A DNA stretch of 64,000 bases, taken from assembly GCF_026226775.1 (NCBI RefSeq), contig NZ_JAKKOD010000002.1, positions 444,501 through 508,500 of the forward strand. Direction: 5' to 3'. This stretch comes from Avibacterium sp. 21-586 (lineage in GTDB: Bacteria; Pseudomonadota; Gammaproteobacteria; Enterobacterales; Pasteurellaceae). This document shows positions 19,031 through 26,871 of this stretch, one piece after another. The notes beneath the pieces were generated by a model that was given only the letters and a program-made list of their open reading frames with translations, was not told where the DNA came from and made no database searches. The number at the start of each line of letters is the position of its first letter. The stretch's first letter is position 1. Made by a program: the position numbers and the translations under genes.

Positions 19031-19555
19031 ATGACAACGATCGTAAGTGTGCGCCGTAATGGCAAAGTGGTTGTAGGAGGAGATGGTCAGGTTTCTCTTG
19101 GTAATACGGTAATGAAAGGTAATGCACGTAAAGTTCGCCGCCTATATAACAATAAAGTTTTAGCAGGCTTTGCAGGTGGCACCGCAGATGCGTTCACCCT
19201 GTTTGAATTATTTGAACGTAAGCTGGAAATGCACCAAGGGCATCTGCTCAAAAGTGCAGTGGAATTAGCTAAAGATTGGCGTACTGACCGTGCTTTGCGT
19301 AAACTGGAAGCAATGTTGATTGTGGCAGATGAGAAAGAAAGCTTGATCATTACAGGGATTGGTGATGTGGTACAGCCTGAAGAAGATCAAATTTTAGCCA
19401 TTGGTTCGGGTGGTAATTATGCGATGTCTGCCGCACGAGCTTTAGTGCAAAATACGGAGCTTTCTGCCCGTGAAATCGTAGAAAAATCATTGAAGATTGC
19501 AGGGGATATCTGCGTTTATACCAATACCAATTTTACTATTGAAGAATTGCCATAA
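19031..19555 (+). CDS. hslV: ATP-dependent protease HslUV, peptidase subunit HslV
   Basis: A 174-residue proteasome-like peptidase that forms a double hexamer capped by HslU. I chose ATG 19031 rather than 19025, because Met removal must expose the catalytic Thr ([19 protein letters not shown]). Other landmarks are [26 protein letters not shown] and [20 protein letters not shown] lies upstream. Its TAA overlaps the next gene's ATG (TAATG), and that next gene is an SMR exporter rather than hslU. Confidence 0.96.
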   Translation: MTTIVSVRRNGKVVVGGDGQVSLGNTVMKGNARKVRRLYNNKVLAGFAGGTADAFTLFELFERKLEMHQGHLLKSAVELAKDWRTDRALRKLEAMLIVADEKESLIITGIGDVVQPEEDQILAIGSGGNYAMSAARALVQNTELSAREIVEKSLKIAGDICVYTNTNFTIEELP

Positions 19556-19875
19556 TGGCGTGGATTTATTTGATTTGTGCAGGTTTACTTGAGATTGGCT
19601 GGCCAATAGGATTAAAAATTGCCTCACAGCCGAATAAGATTGTGCAGGGATCGTTGCTTGCCATATTGTTTATAGTTGGTAGCGGGACATTACTCTATCT
19701 TGCTCAGCGAACTATACCAATGGGGACAGCCTATGCCGTATGGACAGGAATTGGTGCTGCTGGTGCTTTTATTGTAGGGGTGTTGTTTTACGGTGATACA
19801 CTTACATTCTGGCGCGCATTAGGGGCAGTGATGATTGTAGGTGGTGTTATTGTGTTGAAATTAACATCACATTAA
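19555..19875 (+). CDS. SMR-family exporter, SugE/Gdx-like
   Basis: A 106-residue small multidrug resistance protein with four membrane helices. The essential Glu is at position 13 ([14 protein letters not shown]), and the [18 protein letters not shown] block is typical. The GxxE(I/V)xW pattern and the C-terminal [12 protein letters not shown] favour the SugE/Gdx guanidinium-exporter branch over EmrE-type drug pumps. It sits between hslV and hslU, coupled to hslV by a TAATG overlap. No riboswitch is possible directly upstream because hslV occupies that space. The substrate is inferred. Confidence 0.88.
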   Translation: MAWIYLICAGLLEIGWPIGLKIASQPNKIVQGSLLAILFIVGSGTLLYLAQRTIPMGTAYAVWTGIGAAGAFIVGVLFYGDTLTFWRALGAVMIVGGVIVLKLTSH

Positions 19876-19919
19876 TCCCATTTATTTTGTATAAATGGTT
19901 TAGAAAAAAGGATTACATT

Positions 19920-21251
19920 ATGTCTGAAATGACACCTCGTGAAATTGTATCTGAATTAGATCAACATATTATCGGTCAAGCTGATGCGAAAAGAGCAGTG
20001 GCAATTGCCTTGCGTAATCGCTGGCGTAGAATGCAATTAGAAGAGCCATTACGCCACGAAGTTACCCCTAAAAATATTTTAATGATCGGGCCAACAGGGG
20101 TGGGTAAAACAGAAATTGCACGCCGTTTAGCAAAATTAGCTAATGCACCTTTCATTAAAGTGGAAGCGACTAAATTTACCGAAGTGGGCTATGTAGGGAA
20201 AGAAGTGGATTCTATTATCCGCGATCTTACCGACAGTGCGATGAAATTAGTGCGTCAAACAGAAATCGAAAAAAATCGTTTCCGTGCAGAAGAAGCAGCA
20301 GAAGAACGCATTTTAGATGCCTTATTACCGCCTGCTAAAAATCAATGGGGTGAAGTGGAAAATCACGATACCAATAGCAGCACGCGGCAAGTGTTCCGCA
20401 AAAAATTGCGTGAAGGGCAGCTTGATGATCGTGAAATTGATATTGATGTTGCCACCCCATCAATGGGCGTCGAAATTATGGCACCGCCGGGAATGGAAGA
20501 AATGACGAGCCAGTTGCAGTCAATGTTCCAAAATCTTTCGAGTGGAAAAACCAAAACCCGTAAAATGAAAATTAAGGATGCTTTCAAAGTTCTTGTTGAT
20601 GATGAAGCAGCGAAACTAATTAATCCTGAAGATCTTAAACAAAAAGCGATCGAAGCAGTAGAACAAAACGGTATAGTATTTATTGATGAGATTGACAAAA
20701 TCTGTAAAAAAGGTGAATACAGCGGTGCGGATGTTTCGCGTGAAGGTGTTCAGCGAGATTTATTGCCATTAGTGGAAGGTTCAACGGTTAGCACGAAGCA
20801 CGGAATGGTGAAAACCGATCATATTTTATTTATAGCGTCTGGTGCATTCCAAGTGGCTCGCCCTTCTGATTTAATCCCTGAATTGCAAGGTCGTTTACCA
20901 ATTCGTGTGGAACTTTCAGCCTTAAGTGCGGAAGATTTTGAGCGAATTTTGACTGAACCAAATGCCTCTTTAACAGAGCAGTATAAAGCTTTAATGGCAA
21001 CGGAAGGCGTGAATATCACGTTCACCCAAGATGCGATCAAGAAAATTGCCGAAGCCGCTTTCCGTGTCAACGAGAAAACGGAAAACATCGGTGCACGCCG
21101 TTTGCATACTGTAATGGAACGCTTAATGGATAAAATTTCCTTCAACGCCAGCGATATGAACGGTGAACAAGTTACCATTGATGGTGCTTATGTTGCAGAT
21201 GTCCTAGGCGAAGTGGTAGAAAACGAAGATTTAAGTCGTTTTATTCTTTAA
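19920..21251 (+). CDS. hslU: ATP-dependent protease HslUV, ATPase subunit HslU
   Basis: A 443-residue AAA+ unfoldase that recognises and translocates substrates into HslV. It starts [20 protein letters not shown], with AAAAAGGA upstream. Walker A is GPTGVGKTE near 57-65, followed by the pore motif GYVGKEVD. The I domain spans roughly 110-240, then Walker [11 protein letters not shown] and sensor-2 region GARRLHT. It ends [10 protein letters not shown], the tail that inserts into HslV. It is separated from hslV by the SMR gene and a 44-bp gap. Confidence 0.97.
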   Translation: MSEMTPREIVSELDQHIIGQADAKRAVAIALRNRWRRMQLEEPLRHEVTPKNILMIGPTGVGKTEIARRLAKLANAPFIKVEATKFTEVGYVGKEVDSIIRDLTDSAMKLVRQTEIEKNRFRAEEAAEERILDALLPPAKNQWGEVENHDTNSSTRQVFRKKLREGQLDDREIDIDVATPSMGVEIMAPPGMEEMTSQLQSMFQNLSSGKTKTRKMKIKDAFKVLVDDEAAKLINPEDLKQKAIEAVEQNGIVFIDEIDKICKKGEYSGADVSREGVQRDLLPLVEGSTVSTKHGMVKTDHILFIASGAFQVARPSDLIPELQGRLPIRVELSALSAEDFERILTEPNASLTEQYKALMATEGVNITFTQDAIKKIAEAAFRVNEKTENIGARRLHTVMERLMDKISFNASDMNGEQVTIDGAYVADVLGEVVENEDLSRFIL

Positions 21252-21270
21252 TGTATTGATTTTATAAATA

Positions 21271-21311
21271 AAAAGAGCGGTGAAAAATTTGATTATTTTC
21301 ACCGCTCTTTT
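21271..21311. terminator. Bidirectional terminator between hslU and asnA
   Basis: A 16-bp perfect stem (21271-21286 with 21296-21311) and a 9-nt loop, with A and T tracts on either side so it can serve both convergent genes. Confidence 0.92.
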
Positions 21312-21327
21312 TTATTTGGATAATAAA

Positions 21328-22320
21328 TTAAAGGATATTATCAAACTCTTCCATTACTGATTTTGGCCATACACTTGATTGCACTTCACCAATGTGTTTT
21401 TTATGTAATAGTAACATTGCTAAACGAGATTGACCGATACCACCACCGATAGACAGTGGTAAACGACCATTTATCAAATCTTGGTGCCATTCAAATTTTA
21501 AGCGATCTTCATCACCTGTAATGGCAAGCTGTTTGCGTAACGCAGTTTCATCGACTCGGATACCCATTGAAGAAAGTTCAAAAGCGCGTGCTAGAGTTGG
21601 ATTCCAAACTAAAATATCGCCATTTAACCCTTTGTATTCTCCTTCAGAAACGGTTGTCCAGTCATCATAGTCTGGTGCACGCTTATCGTGCGGTTTACCA
21701 TCTGATAATTCACCGCCAATACCAATTAAGAACACAGCGCCATATTCCTTACAAATAGCATTCTCACGCTCTTTATCGTTCAGGTCGGGGTAGCGTTTCA
21801 CTAAATCTTCACTGTGGATGAAGGTGATTTCTTGCGGTAAGAATCGTGCTAAATCGAATTTTTCACTTACTGCTTCTTCGGTTTCTAAAATTGCTTGATA
21901 AATCGAACGCACGGTTTCTTTTAAGTAGGCCAGATTGCGGCGGCCTGCAGGGATCACTTTTTCCCAATCCCATTGATCAACATATACAGAGTGGGTTTGA
22001 TCGAGGCTATCTTCATCTGGGCGTAAGGCTTTCATATGCACAAATAAGCCTTCCCCTTCTGCAAAACCAAAACGAGCAAGGGTGTGGCGTTTCCATTTGG
22101 CTAAAGAGTGAACTACTTCAAAGGTAGCATCTGTGATCTGCTTCACATTTACTTGAACTGCTTTCTCTGTTCCTGAAAGATTATCTTGAATACCATTGCC
22201 AACTTGGCTTAGGATAGGACCTTGAACTTCTACAATACCTAAATGTTGCAAAAGTTTTTGGGTAAATGTGTTCTTAGCAAAGCTAATTTCTTGTTGTTGT
22301 AAAATAAATGATTTTTTCAT
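21328..22320 (-). CDS. asnA: Aspartate--ammonia ligase
   Basis: A 330-residue class II synthetase-like enzyme making asparagine from aspartate, ammonia and ATP. Landmarks are [19 protein letters not shown] at the start, [19 protein letters not shown] near 107, and [16 protein letters not shown] near 289. The length matches the family. It is divergent from asnC, its presumptive regulator, across a 159-bp region. Confidence 0.97.
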   Translation of the reverse strand: MKKSFILQQQEISFAKNTFTQKLLQHLGIVEVQGPILSQVGNGIQDNLSGTEKAVQVNVKQITDATFEVVHSLAKWKRHTLARFGFAEGEGLFVHMKALRPDEDSLDQTHSVYVDQWDWEKVIPAGRRNLAYLKETVRSIYQAILETEEAVSEKFDLARFLPQEITFIHSEDLVKRYPDLNDKERENAICKEYGAVFLIGIGGELSDGKPHDKRAPDYDDWTTVSEGEYKGLNGDILVWNPTLARAFELSSMGIRVDETALRKQLAITGDEDRLKFEWHQDLINGRLPLSIGGGIGQSRLAMLLLHKKHIGEVQSSVWPKSVMEEFDNIL

Positions 22321-22479
22321 TATATGAACCTTTTTATTATGAATTTTGATTTTCGTTGCGTATTATTTAACAAGACAAGGGTAAGATTCAATACCTGTTG
22401 ATAAAAAATGGATTGATGGTGTTTTTTTTATAAAAAAAAGTGTATTATTTTAAATAAAATTTAATTTTGGAAAAAGAGA

Positions 22480-22932
22480 ATGTACAATATTGATAACTTA
22501 GATAGACAAATTTTGCGTGTGTTGCTTAAGGATGCACGTACGCCTTATGCTGAAATGGCGAAGAATTTTGGTGTAAGTCCTGGGACAATTCATGTTCGTG
22601 TAGAAAAAATGCGCCAAGCAGGCATTATTCAAGGGACAAAGATCCGTATTGATCAACGTAAATTAGGTTATGATGTATGTTGTTTCATTGGTATCATTCT
22701 CAAAAGTGCGAAAGATTATGATAAGGTTATTGAAAAATTAGAGAAATTTGAAGAAGTGGTGGAGGCTTATTATACCACGGGGAATTATTCCATTTTCATT
22801 AAGGTGATGACCCACACCATTGCAGAACTTCATTCTGTATTAGCAACCAAAATTCAGTTGATTGATGAAATTCAATCTACCGAAACCTTGATTTCAATGC
22901 AAAATCCGATTTTGCGTGATATTACTCCATAG
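22480..22932 (+). CDS. asnC: Lrp/AsnC-family regulator AsnC
   Basis: A 150-residue regulator with an N-terminal winged HTH ([39 protein letters not shown]) and a C-terminal ligand-binding RAM domain. It starts [13 protein letters not shown], close to E. coli AsnC, which activates asnA in response to asparagine. The divergent location next to asnA supports that role. A short gap of 32 bp separates it from udp, so read-through is possible. Confidence 0.93.
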   Translation: MYNIDNLDRQILRVLLKDARTPYAEMAKNFGVSPGTIHVRVEKMRQAGIIQGTKIRIDQRKLGYDVCCFIGIILKSAKDYDKVIEKLEKFEEVVEAYYTTGNYSIFIKVMTHTIAELHSVLATKIQLIDEIQSTETLISMQNPILRDITP

Positions 22933-22964
22933 CTCATTCATCTATAAATAAAATAGGAGTCATT

Positions 22965-23726
22965 ATGTCTGATGTTTTTCACTTAGGCTTAACTAAAGCA
23001 ATGTTAGACGGCGCGCAACTTGCCATTGTTCCTGGCGCGCCAGAACGTGTTGAGCGTATTGCTCGTTTATTGGAAAATCCAAAATTTTTAGCCTCGACCA
23101 GGGAATTTACTTCCTGGCTTGGCTATCTTAATGGCAAAGCCGTGGTGGTCTGTTCCACAGGGATTGGTGGGCCTTCCGTTTCTATCGCGGTAGAAGAGTT
23201 AGCGCAATTAGGTGTGCGTACTTTTCTACGCATTGGCACAACAGGTGCGATTCAACCGCATATTAATGTGGGTGATATTTTGATCACCACTGGGGCGGTA
23301 CGTTTAGATGGAGCAAGCCGCCATTTCGCGCCATTAGAATATCCAGCGGTAGCGGATTTTACTTGCACTTCAATGCTCCACAAAGCGGCATTAGAAAATG
23401 ATAAAGCGAAAGTGCATATTGGTATCACCGCGTCATCAGATACCTTCTACCCAGGGCAAGAACGCTACGACACTTACACCGGCAAAATTTATCGCCACTA
23501 TCAAGGTTCATTAAAGCAATGGCAAGAGTTAAATGTAATGAACTATGAAATGGAAAGTGCCACTTTATTTACAATGTGTTCAGCCCTAGGCTTGCGTGCA
23601 GGTATGGTGGCTGGTGCAATCGTAAACCGCACACAGCAAGAAATCCCAAATGAGGAAACTATCCATCAAACCGAGCAGAATGCTATTGATATTGTGGTTA
23701 AAGCAGCTGGTTATTTGGTTGGATAA
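22965..23726 (+). CDS. udp: Uridine phosphorylase
   Basis: A 253-residue nucleoside phosphorylase cleaving uridine to uracil and ribose-1-phosphate in pyrimidine salvage. Landmarks are [15 protein letters not shown] near 20, the phosphate loop [25 protein letters not shown] near 72-90, and [10 protein letters not shown] near 193, where Glu/Met/Glu contact ribose. AGGAG lies upstream of the ATG. No CytR/CRP-type region exists directly upstream because asnC lies 32 bp away. Confidence 0.96.
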   Translation: MSDVFHLGLTKAMLDGAQLAIVPGAPERVERIARLLENPKFLASTREFTSWLGYLNGKAVVVCSTGIGGPSVSIAVEELAQLGVRTFLRIGTTGAIQPHINVGDILITTGAVRLDGASRHFAPLEYPAVADFTCTSMLHKAALENDKAKVHIGITASSDTFYPGQERYDTYTGKIYRHYQGSLKQWQELNVMNYEMESATLFTMCSALGLRAGMVAGAIVNRTQQEIPNEETIHQTEQNAIDIVVKAAGYLVG

Positions 23727-23789
23727 TGTATTGGGGCTATGACATAAAACCTTCCCATTACGATAAATATAACTACCGACAAAACATTC

Positions 23790-23823
23790 ATAATTGTCAT
23801 GGCATGGACGCCATGACAATTAT
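23790..23823 (+). terminator. Hairpin after udp, probable terminator
   Basis: A 14-bp perfect stem (ATAATTGTCATGGC 23790-23803 with 23810-23823) and a 6-nt loop, 64 bp after the udp stop. The following CTATTTT is a modest T tract. Confidence 0.7.
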
Positions 23824-24092
23824 CTATTTTCTATTAGAATGATATAAATATCATATTATTGCTATGCCAACGTATAGATAAAGATAATTATTATCTATAA
23901 GATAAGGCTTAACTTAATAGGGGATAGGGTGTCTCAGATTATATTTTTGTTATATTTTTTGTTATATATTTTTAAAGAGACAAATCAGATTAGTCTAACT
24001 ATAAAACCTTTGAATAATAAGCGATAGAAGAACCAACTCCCAGTATATTTGTTGTTTATTCGTTCAAATAAAACAAAAATAAAAAATTTTTA

Positions 24093-24120
24093 TTGATTAT
24101 TAAAATAAAAACAGTATTAT
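24093..24120 (+). promoter_or_regulatory. Promoter of the tRNA-Lys cluster
   Basis: TTGATT (24093-24098), 16 bp, TATTAT (24115-24120). A GC-containing discriminator (AAGCCTCCG) follows, as is common for stable-RNA promoters. The first tRNA begins 29 bp downstream. Confidence 0.6.
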
Positions 24121-24149
24121 AAGCCTCCGTTACTTAATGATAGTCATTA

Positions 24150-24225
24150 GGGTCGTTAGCTCAGTCGGTAGAGCAGCGGACTTTTAATCCGTTGGTCGAA
24201 GGTTCGAATCCTTCACGACCCACCA
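24150..24225 (+). tRNA. tRNA-Lys (anticodon TTT), copy 1
   Basis: A 76-nt cloverleaf. The acceptor arm GGGTCGT pairs with ACGACCC; the D-loop has AGCTCAGTCGGTAGAGC; the anticodon loop is CTTTTAA; the T arm is GGTTCGAATCC; CCA is encoded. Confidence 0.98.
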
Positions 24226-24253
24226 ATCAAACGTAACAGCCTAAATATATTTA

Positions 24254-24329
24254 GGGTCGTTAGCTCAGTCGGTAGAGCAGCGGACTTTTAATCCGTTGGT
24301 CGAAGGTTCGAATCCTTCACGACCCACCA
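24254..24329 (+). tRNA. tRNA-Lys (anticodon TTT), copy 2
   Basis: Identical in sequence to copy 1, separated from it by 28 bp. It is presumably processed from the same transcript. Confidence 0.98.
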
Positions 24330-24353
24330 ACTCAAAGCAATTAAATATACTTA

Positions 24354-24429
24354 GGGTCGTTAGCTCAGTCGGTAGAGCAGCGGACTTTTAATCCGTTGGT
24401 CGAAGGTTCGAATCCTTCACGACCCACCA
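24354..24429 (+). tRNA. tRNA-Lys (anticodon TTT), copy 3
   Basis: Identical to copies 1 and 2, 24 bp after copy 2. The short spacers share a TATA(T/C)-TTAGGGTCG junction, suggesting tandem duplication. Confidence 0.98.
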
Positions 24430-24525
24430 TCATCAATTTATCCACTAGATTTCATAACAATCTATTTTCCATCTTATTATTTTTGCTGTATTGCATTCTT
24501 ACGTTTTATTCTTGTTTTCTCATTA

Positions 24526-24548
24526 TTTTCGCGATCTTGATTCCAAAA
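24526..24548 (+). promoter_or_regulatory. CRP-S (Sxy-dependent competence) site upstream of comN
   Basis: The left half TTTTCGCGATC agrees with the competence-type half-site (core GCGATC), and the right half GATTCCAAAA is a weaker mirror. A possible -10 (TATAGA 24596-24601, preceded by TG) would put the site centre near -71. Confidence 0.6.
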
Positions 24549-24652
24549 CTTTCTTCATTTCCTTCTAAAAAAGCACCGCACTTGTTAGGCTTGTGTATAG
24601 AAATTACAGACAGAAAAAGGCAAAGTGCGGTTGAAAAATCCGCGTTTTTATT

Positions 24653-25177
24653 ATGGCTACAATGAAAGGCTTCACGCTATTAGAGTTTCTTATCGTGCTA
24701 TTGATTTCCAGTATGCTATTGGTTACAGCCTTGCCTGTATGGCAACAGAATCAGGAACAATGGATGTTAGGCAAAGAGCAACAGCGCTTATATTTATTTT
24801 TCCGTACCATTCAACGGCGCGTTGAAAATTCTAATCAAGTATGGTTTTTAGTGGCAAATCGCGATCTGACAAGTCAAAAATGGTGCATTGCCGCTCAAGT
24901 CAAAAATGAAAAAATATGCAACTGTTTACAACCGCACTTATGCGCAGACGAGTTAATGGCGAATATTTATCAACCCTTGTTTCCAAAGCAAACGATGATT
25001 AGCAGTAAACATTATTTTCCGCAAGAAATGGCTAGATTCAGCGGTATCCGCAACACCATTCAAGCGGATTGTTTTTTGTTACAAGCAGGGCAAGCGAAAA
25101 CCTTATTTTCTTTTTTTAATGTGGGTAGCCTAAAACTAAAACAGGGAAATTCACTTAGTGCCTGTGGAGAGCCTTAG
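24653..25177 (+). CDS. comN: Competence pseudopilin-like protein ComN
   Basis: A 174-residue type IV pilin-like protein. A short leader is followed by GFTLLEFLIVLLISSMLLVTALPVW, with cleavage expected after the Gly of MKG and the invariant Glu at +5. ATG 24653 is used here; ATG 24662 (MKGFTLLEF) is equally plausible because no strong ribosome site distinguishes them. Several cysteines follow in the globular part. The order comN-comO-comP-comQ-recC equals the Haemophilus competence locus (pulG/ppdAB-ygdB-ppdC equivalents). A CRP-S site lies about 105 bp upstream, consistent with competence control. Confidence 0.85.
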   Translation: MATMKGFTLLEFLIVLLISSMLLVTALPVWQQNQEQWMLGKEQQRLYLFFRTIQRRVENSNQVWFLVANRDLTSQKWCIAAQVKNEKICNCLQPHLCADELMANIYQPLFPKQTMISSKHYFPQEMARFSGIRNTIQADCFLLQAGQAKTLFSFFNVGSLKLKQGNSLSACGEP

Positions 25178-25900
25178 ATGAACGGCTATTTGAAAGGGCA
25201 AAGTTTGCTAGGATTGATGATTGCCTTGGCTGTATCCAGCTTATTATTAATTGGCATAGTAAAATTTTATCAACATAGCCAATGGCAAATTCAGCAAATG
25301 AATGCACGGCTGTTTTTACAAGCTGAAATAGAAAGAACTCTGCAATTAATCGGCAAAGATTTACGCCGTACGGGGTTTCGAGCAGCCGTAGGAAAACGTA
25401 AAGTGGATAACTTCGCCTTGTTTGAACAAGACAGCCAAGGCACAAGTCTTGTTGTTAGCCAAGCTATGGGAGAAAAGCCGAATAGCTGCGTGTTATTTTT
25501 CTATGATTTGGATAATTCAGGTTGCATTGGTTCTACCTATACCAAAGGACTATGCGTTGAAAATGGTAAAAATCGAGCAAAGGAAATCGAACGTGAATTG
25601 TTTGGTTATCGCCTAAAGCAAAAAATGCTAGAAACGCGTTTAACTTATAAAAACACCGTTAAGCAAAAATGCACAAAAGAAGAATGTCAAACTTACATTC
25701 AGCAACCTGCTTGTGAGAAAGGTGGCTGGGTGGATCTGCTTGATGATCGTGAAATTGCGATCACCCATTTTTCTTTGCAGTGGTTAAAAGAACCTTTGTT
25801 ACTTGTCGCACAGTTAAAAGGGCAACTTATCAAACAACCGCATATTCAATATGAAAGCGAAATTGTTATTCCCTTGCTCAATCAAGGCGGTGCAGAATGA
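25178..25900 (+). CDS. comO: Competence pseudopilin-like protein ComO (PpdB-like)
   Basis: A 240-residue prepilin-like protein. The leader MNGYLKG precedes QSLLGLMIALAVSSLLLIGIVKFY; this is an atypical prepilin start, with Gln-Ser in place of Phe-Thr and no Glu at +5. The globular domain begins with a long amphipathic helix and contains RRTGFR, typical of PpdB/PulJ-type minor pilins. Its ATG follows the comN TAG directly, and its end overlaps comP by 4 bp. It probably acts as a minor subunit of the DNA-uptake pilus. Confidence 0.82.
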   Translation: MNGYLKGQSLLGLMIALAVSSLLLIGIVKFYQHSQWQIQQMNARLFLQAEIERTLQLIGKDLRRTGFRAAVGKRKVDNFALFEQDSQGTSLVVSQAMGEKPNSCVLFFYDLDNSGCIGSTYTKGLCVENGKNRAKEIERELFGYRLKQKMLETRLTYKNTVKQKCTKEECQTYIQQPACEKGGWVDLLDDREIAITHFSLQWLKEPLLLVAQLKGQLIKQPHIQYESEIVIPLLNQGGAE

Positions 25901-26574
25901 AGGCACAAAAAGGCATTGTTACCCTAACCTTATTGTTGTTGCTTAGTTCATTATTGATGATCGCAATGTTGTTTAATCAAGAAGAACTGCATTTTTATCG
26001 AGCAATGAATGCGCAGCAAAAATATTATGTGGAAAATGATGTAGCGCTCTTGCCAATAAGCAGCCAAAATCTGCAGCAAGAATGTGGAAAATTACCCTTA
26101 GATTATGCGGATTCTGTCTATCGTCTTGAGCTTAAAAATCCAACAAAAAACCACCGCACTTTTGATGAGGCCGCACATTTTGCTTGGTGCGAGCGAATAA
26201 GCCTATTTCAGAAAACGCCAAGTCGTGGCATAAGTGCGGGGCAATTTTCGCAATATTTTGATCCTGAGATCACGCCTTTGTTTGCCAAACTTTTACAGCA
26301 AGAAAATATCAGCAAATATCCCCTTTATTGGTTTTCTGAACGCGAGAAACATTGGGAAATCAACGGCAATATTTATGCGGTGATTGTGGCGGAGGGTGAT
26401 TTAACTTTATCTGGCAAAGGGGAAATTCGTGGTGCTGTGATTACGCAAGGGCAATTACATCAAGGGGAAAATGTGAAATTGGTTTACAATAAGAAAACGC
26501 TACAAGAAGTGGTTCAGGCTTATCGCTTTTGGCGGCTAGCAACAAGGAGCTGGTATGATTTCGAGCCTTTATAG
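25897..26574 (+). CDS. comP: Competence protein ComP (YgdB-like)
   Basis: A 225-residue protein. The N-terminus MKAQKGIVTLTLLLLLSSLLMIAMLF resembles a prepilin leader with cleavage after KG, followed by a hydrophobic stalk. A central cysteine pair and a late beta-repeat-like region (GDLTLSGKGEIRGAVITQGQL, about 173-193) are visible, the latter common in PilX/YgdB-type proteins. It overlaps comO by 4 bp and comQ by 20 bp, so the four genes are translated from one message. Confidence 0.8.
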   Translation: MKAQKGIVTLTLLLLLSSLLMIAMLFNQEELHFYRAMNAQQKYYVENDVALLPISSQNLQQECGKLPLDYADSVYRLELKNPTKNHRTFDEAAHFAWCERISLFQKTPSRGISAGQFSQYFDPEITPLFAKLLQQENISKYPLYWFSEREKHWEINGNIYAVIVAEGDLTLSGKGEIRGAVITQGQLHQGENVKLVYNKKTLQEVVQAYRFWRLATRSWYDFEPL

Positions 26575-26860
26575 ACCGCTAAAATACAAAGGAATGAATT
26601 TATTTTCTTTGCTAATGACTTTAACCCTATTTAGTGGTATTTTTTTGTCCATTAATCAATGGCTGACGCACCAGCGGCAAAGTGCGGTGAAAATTTATCA
26701 AGATTTACAAGCCATTTCTATTGCGCATAATCAGCAGCAACGCCTGTTTACGGGGTTGAGTTGTCAAACTCAAATTGAACAAAATCAGCTTATTTTTCAT
26801 CTTCATTGTCATAAAAATAAAGTTACTGTGCGTTATCCCACAGGGGAAACCAGCTTATAA
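26555..26860 (+). CDS. comQ: Competence pseudopilin-like protein ComQ (PpdC-like)
   Basis: A 101-residue small prepilin-like protein. The leader ends in KYKG, followed by MNLFSLLMTLTLFSGIFLSINQWL. The globular part is short, with two cysteines (LSCQTQ and HLHCHKN). It begins 20 bp inside comP and ends 11 bp before recC, matching the Haemophilus locus. A shorter start at the internal ATG (26594) would remove the leader, so the longer form is preferred. Confidence 0.78.
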   Translation: MISSLYRPLKYKGMNLFSLLMTLTLFSGIFLSINQWLTHQRQSAVKIYQDLQAISIAHNQQQRLFTGLSCQTQIEQNQLIFHLHCHKNKVTVRYPTGETSL

Positions 26861-26871
26861 AAGGAAATTCT

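Larger units (their letters stand above)
23727..24149. other. Gene-free region between udp and the tRNA-Lys cluster
   Basis: About 420 bp of very AT-rich DNA. It contains a strong hairpin (23790-23823), smaller dyads (TATAGATA 23873-23880 with 23892-23899; GATAT-AA-ATATC at 23841-23852) and the tRNA promoter near 24093. There is no open frame with coding character. Confidence 0.7.

Noticed and set aside
24150-24429. CRISPR-like array
   Set aside because: The three repeats of about 76 nt are complete tRNA genes; spacers are not of uniform CRISPR length.
24396-24665. Open frame starting MVEGSNPSRPT
   Set aside because: It starts inside the third tRNA-Lys; this N-terminus is the usual translation of a tRNA T-arm, and the rest is AT-rich non-coding DNA.
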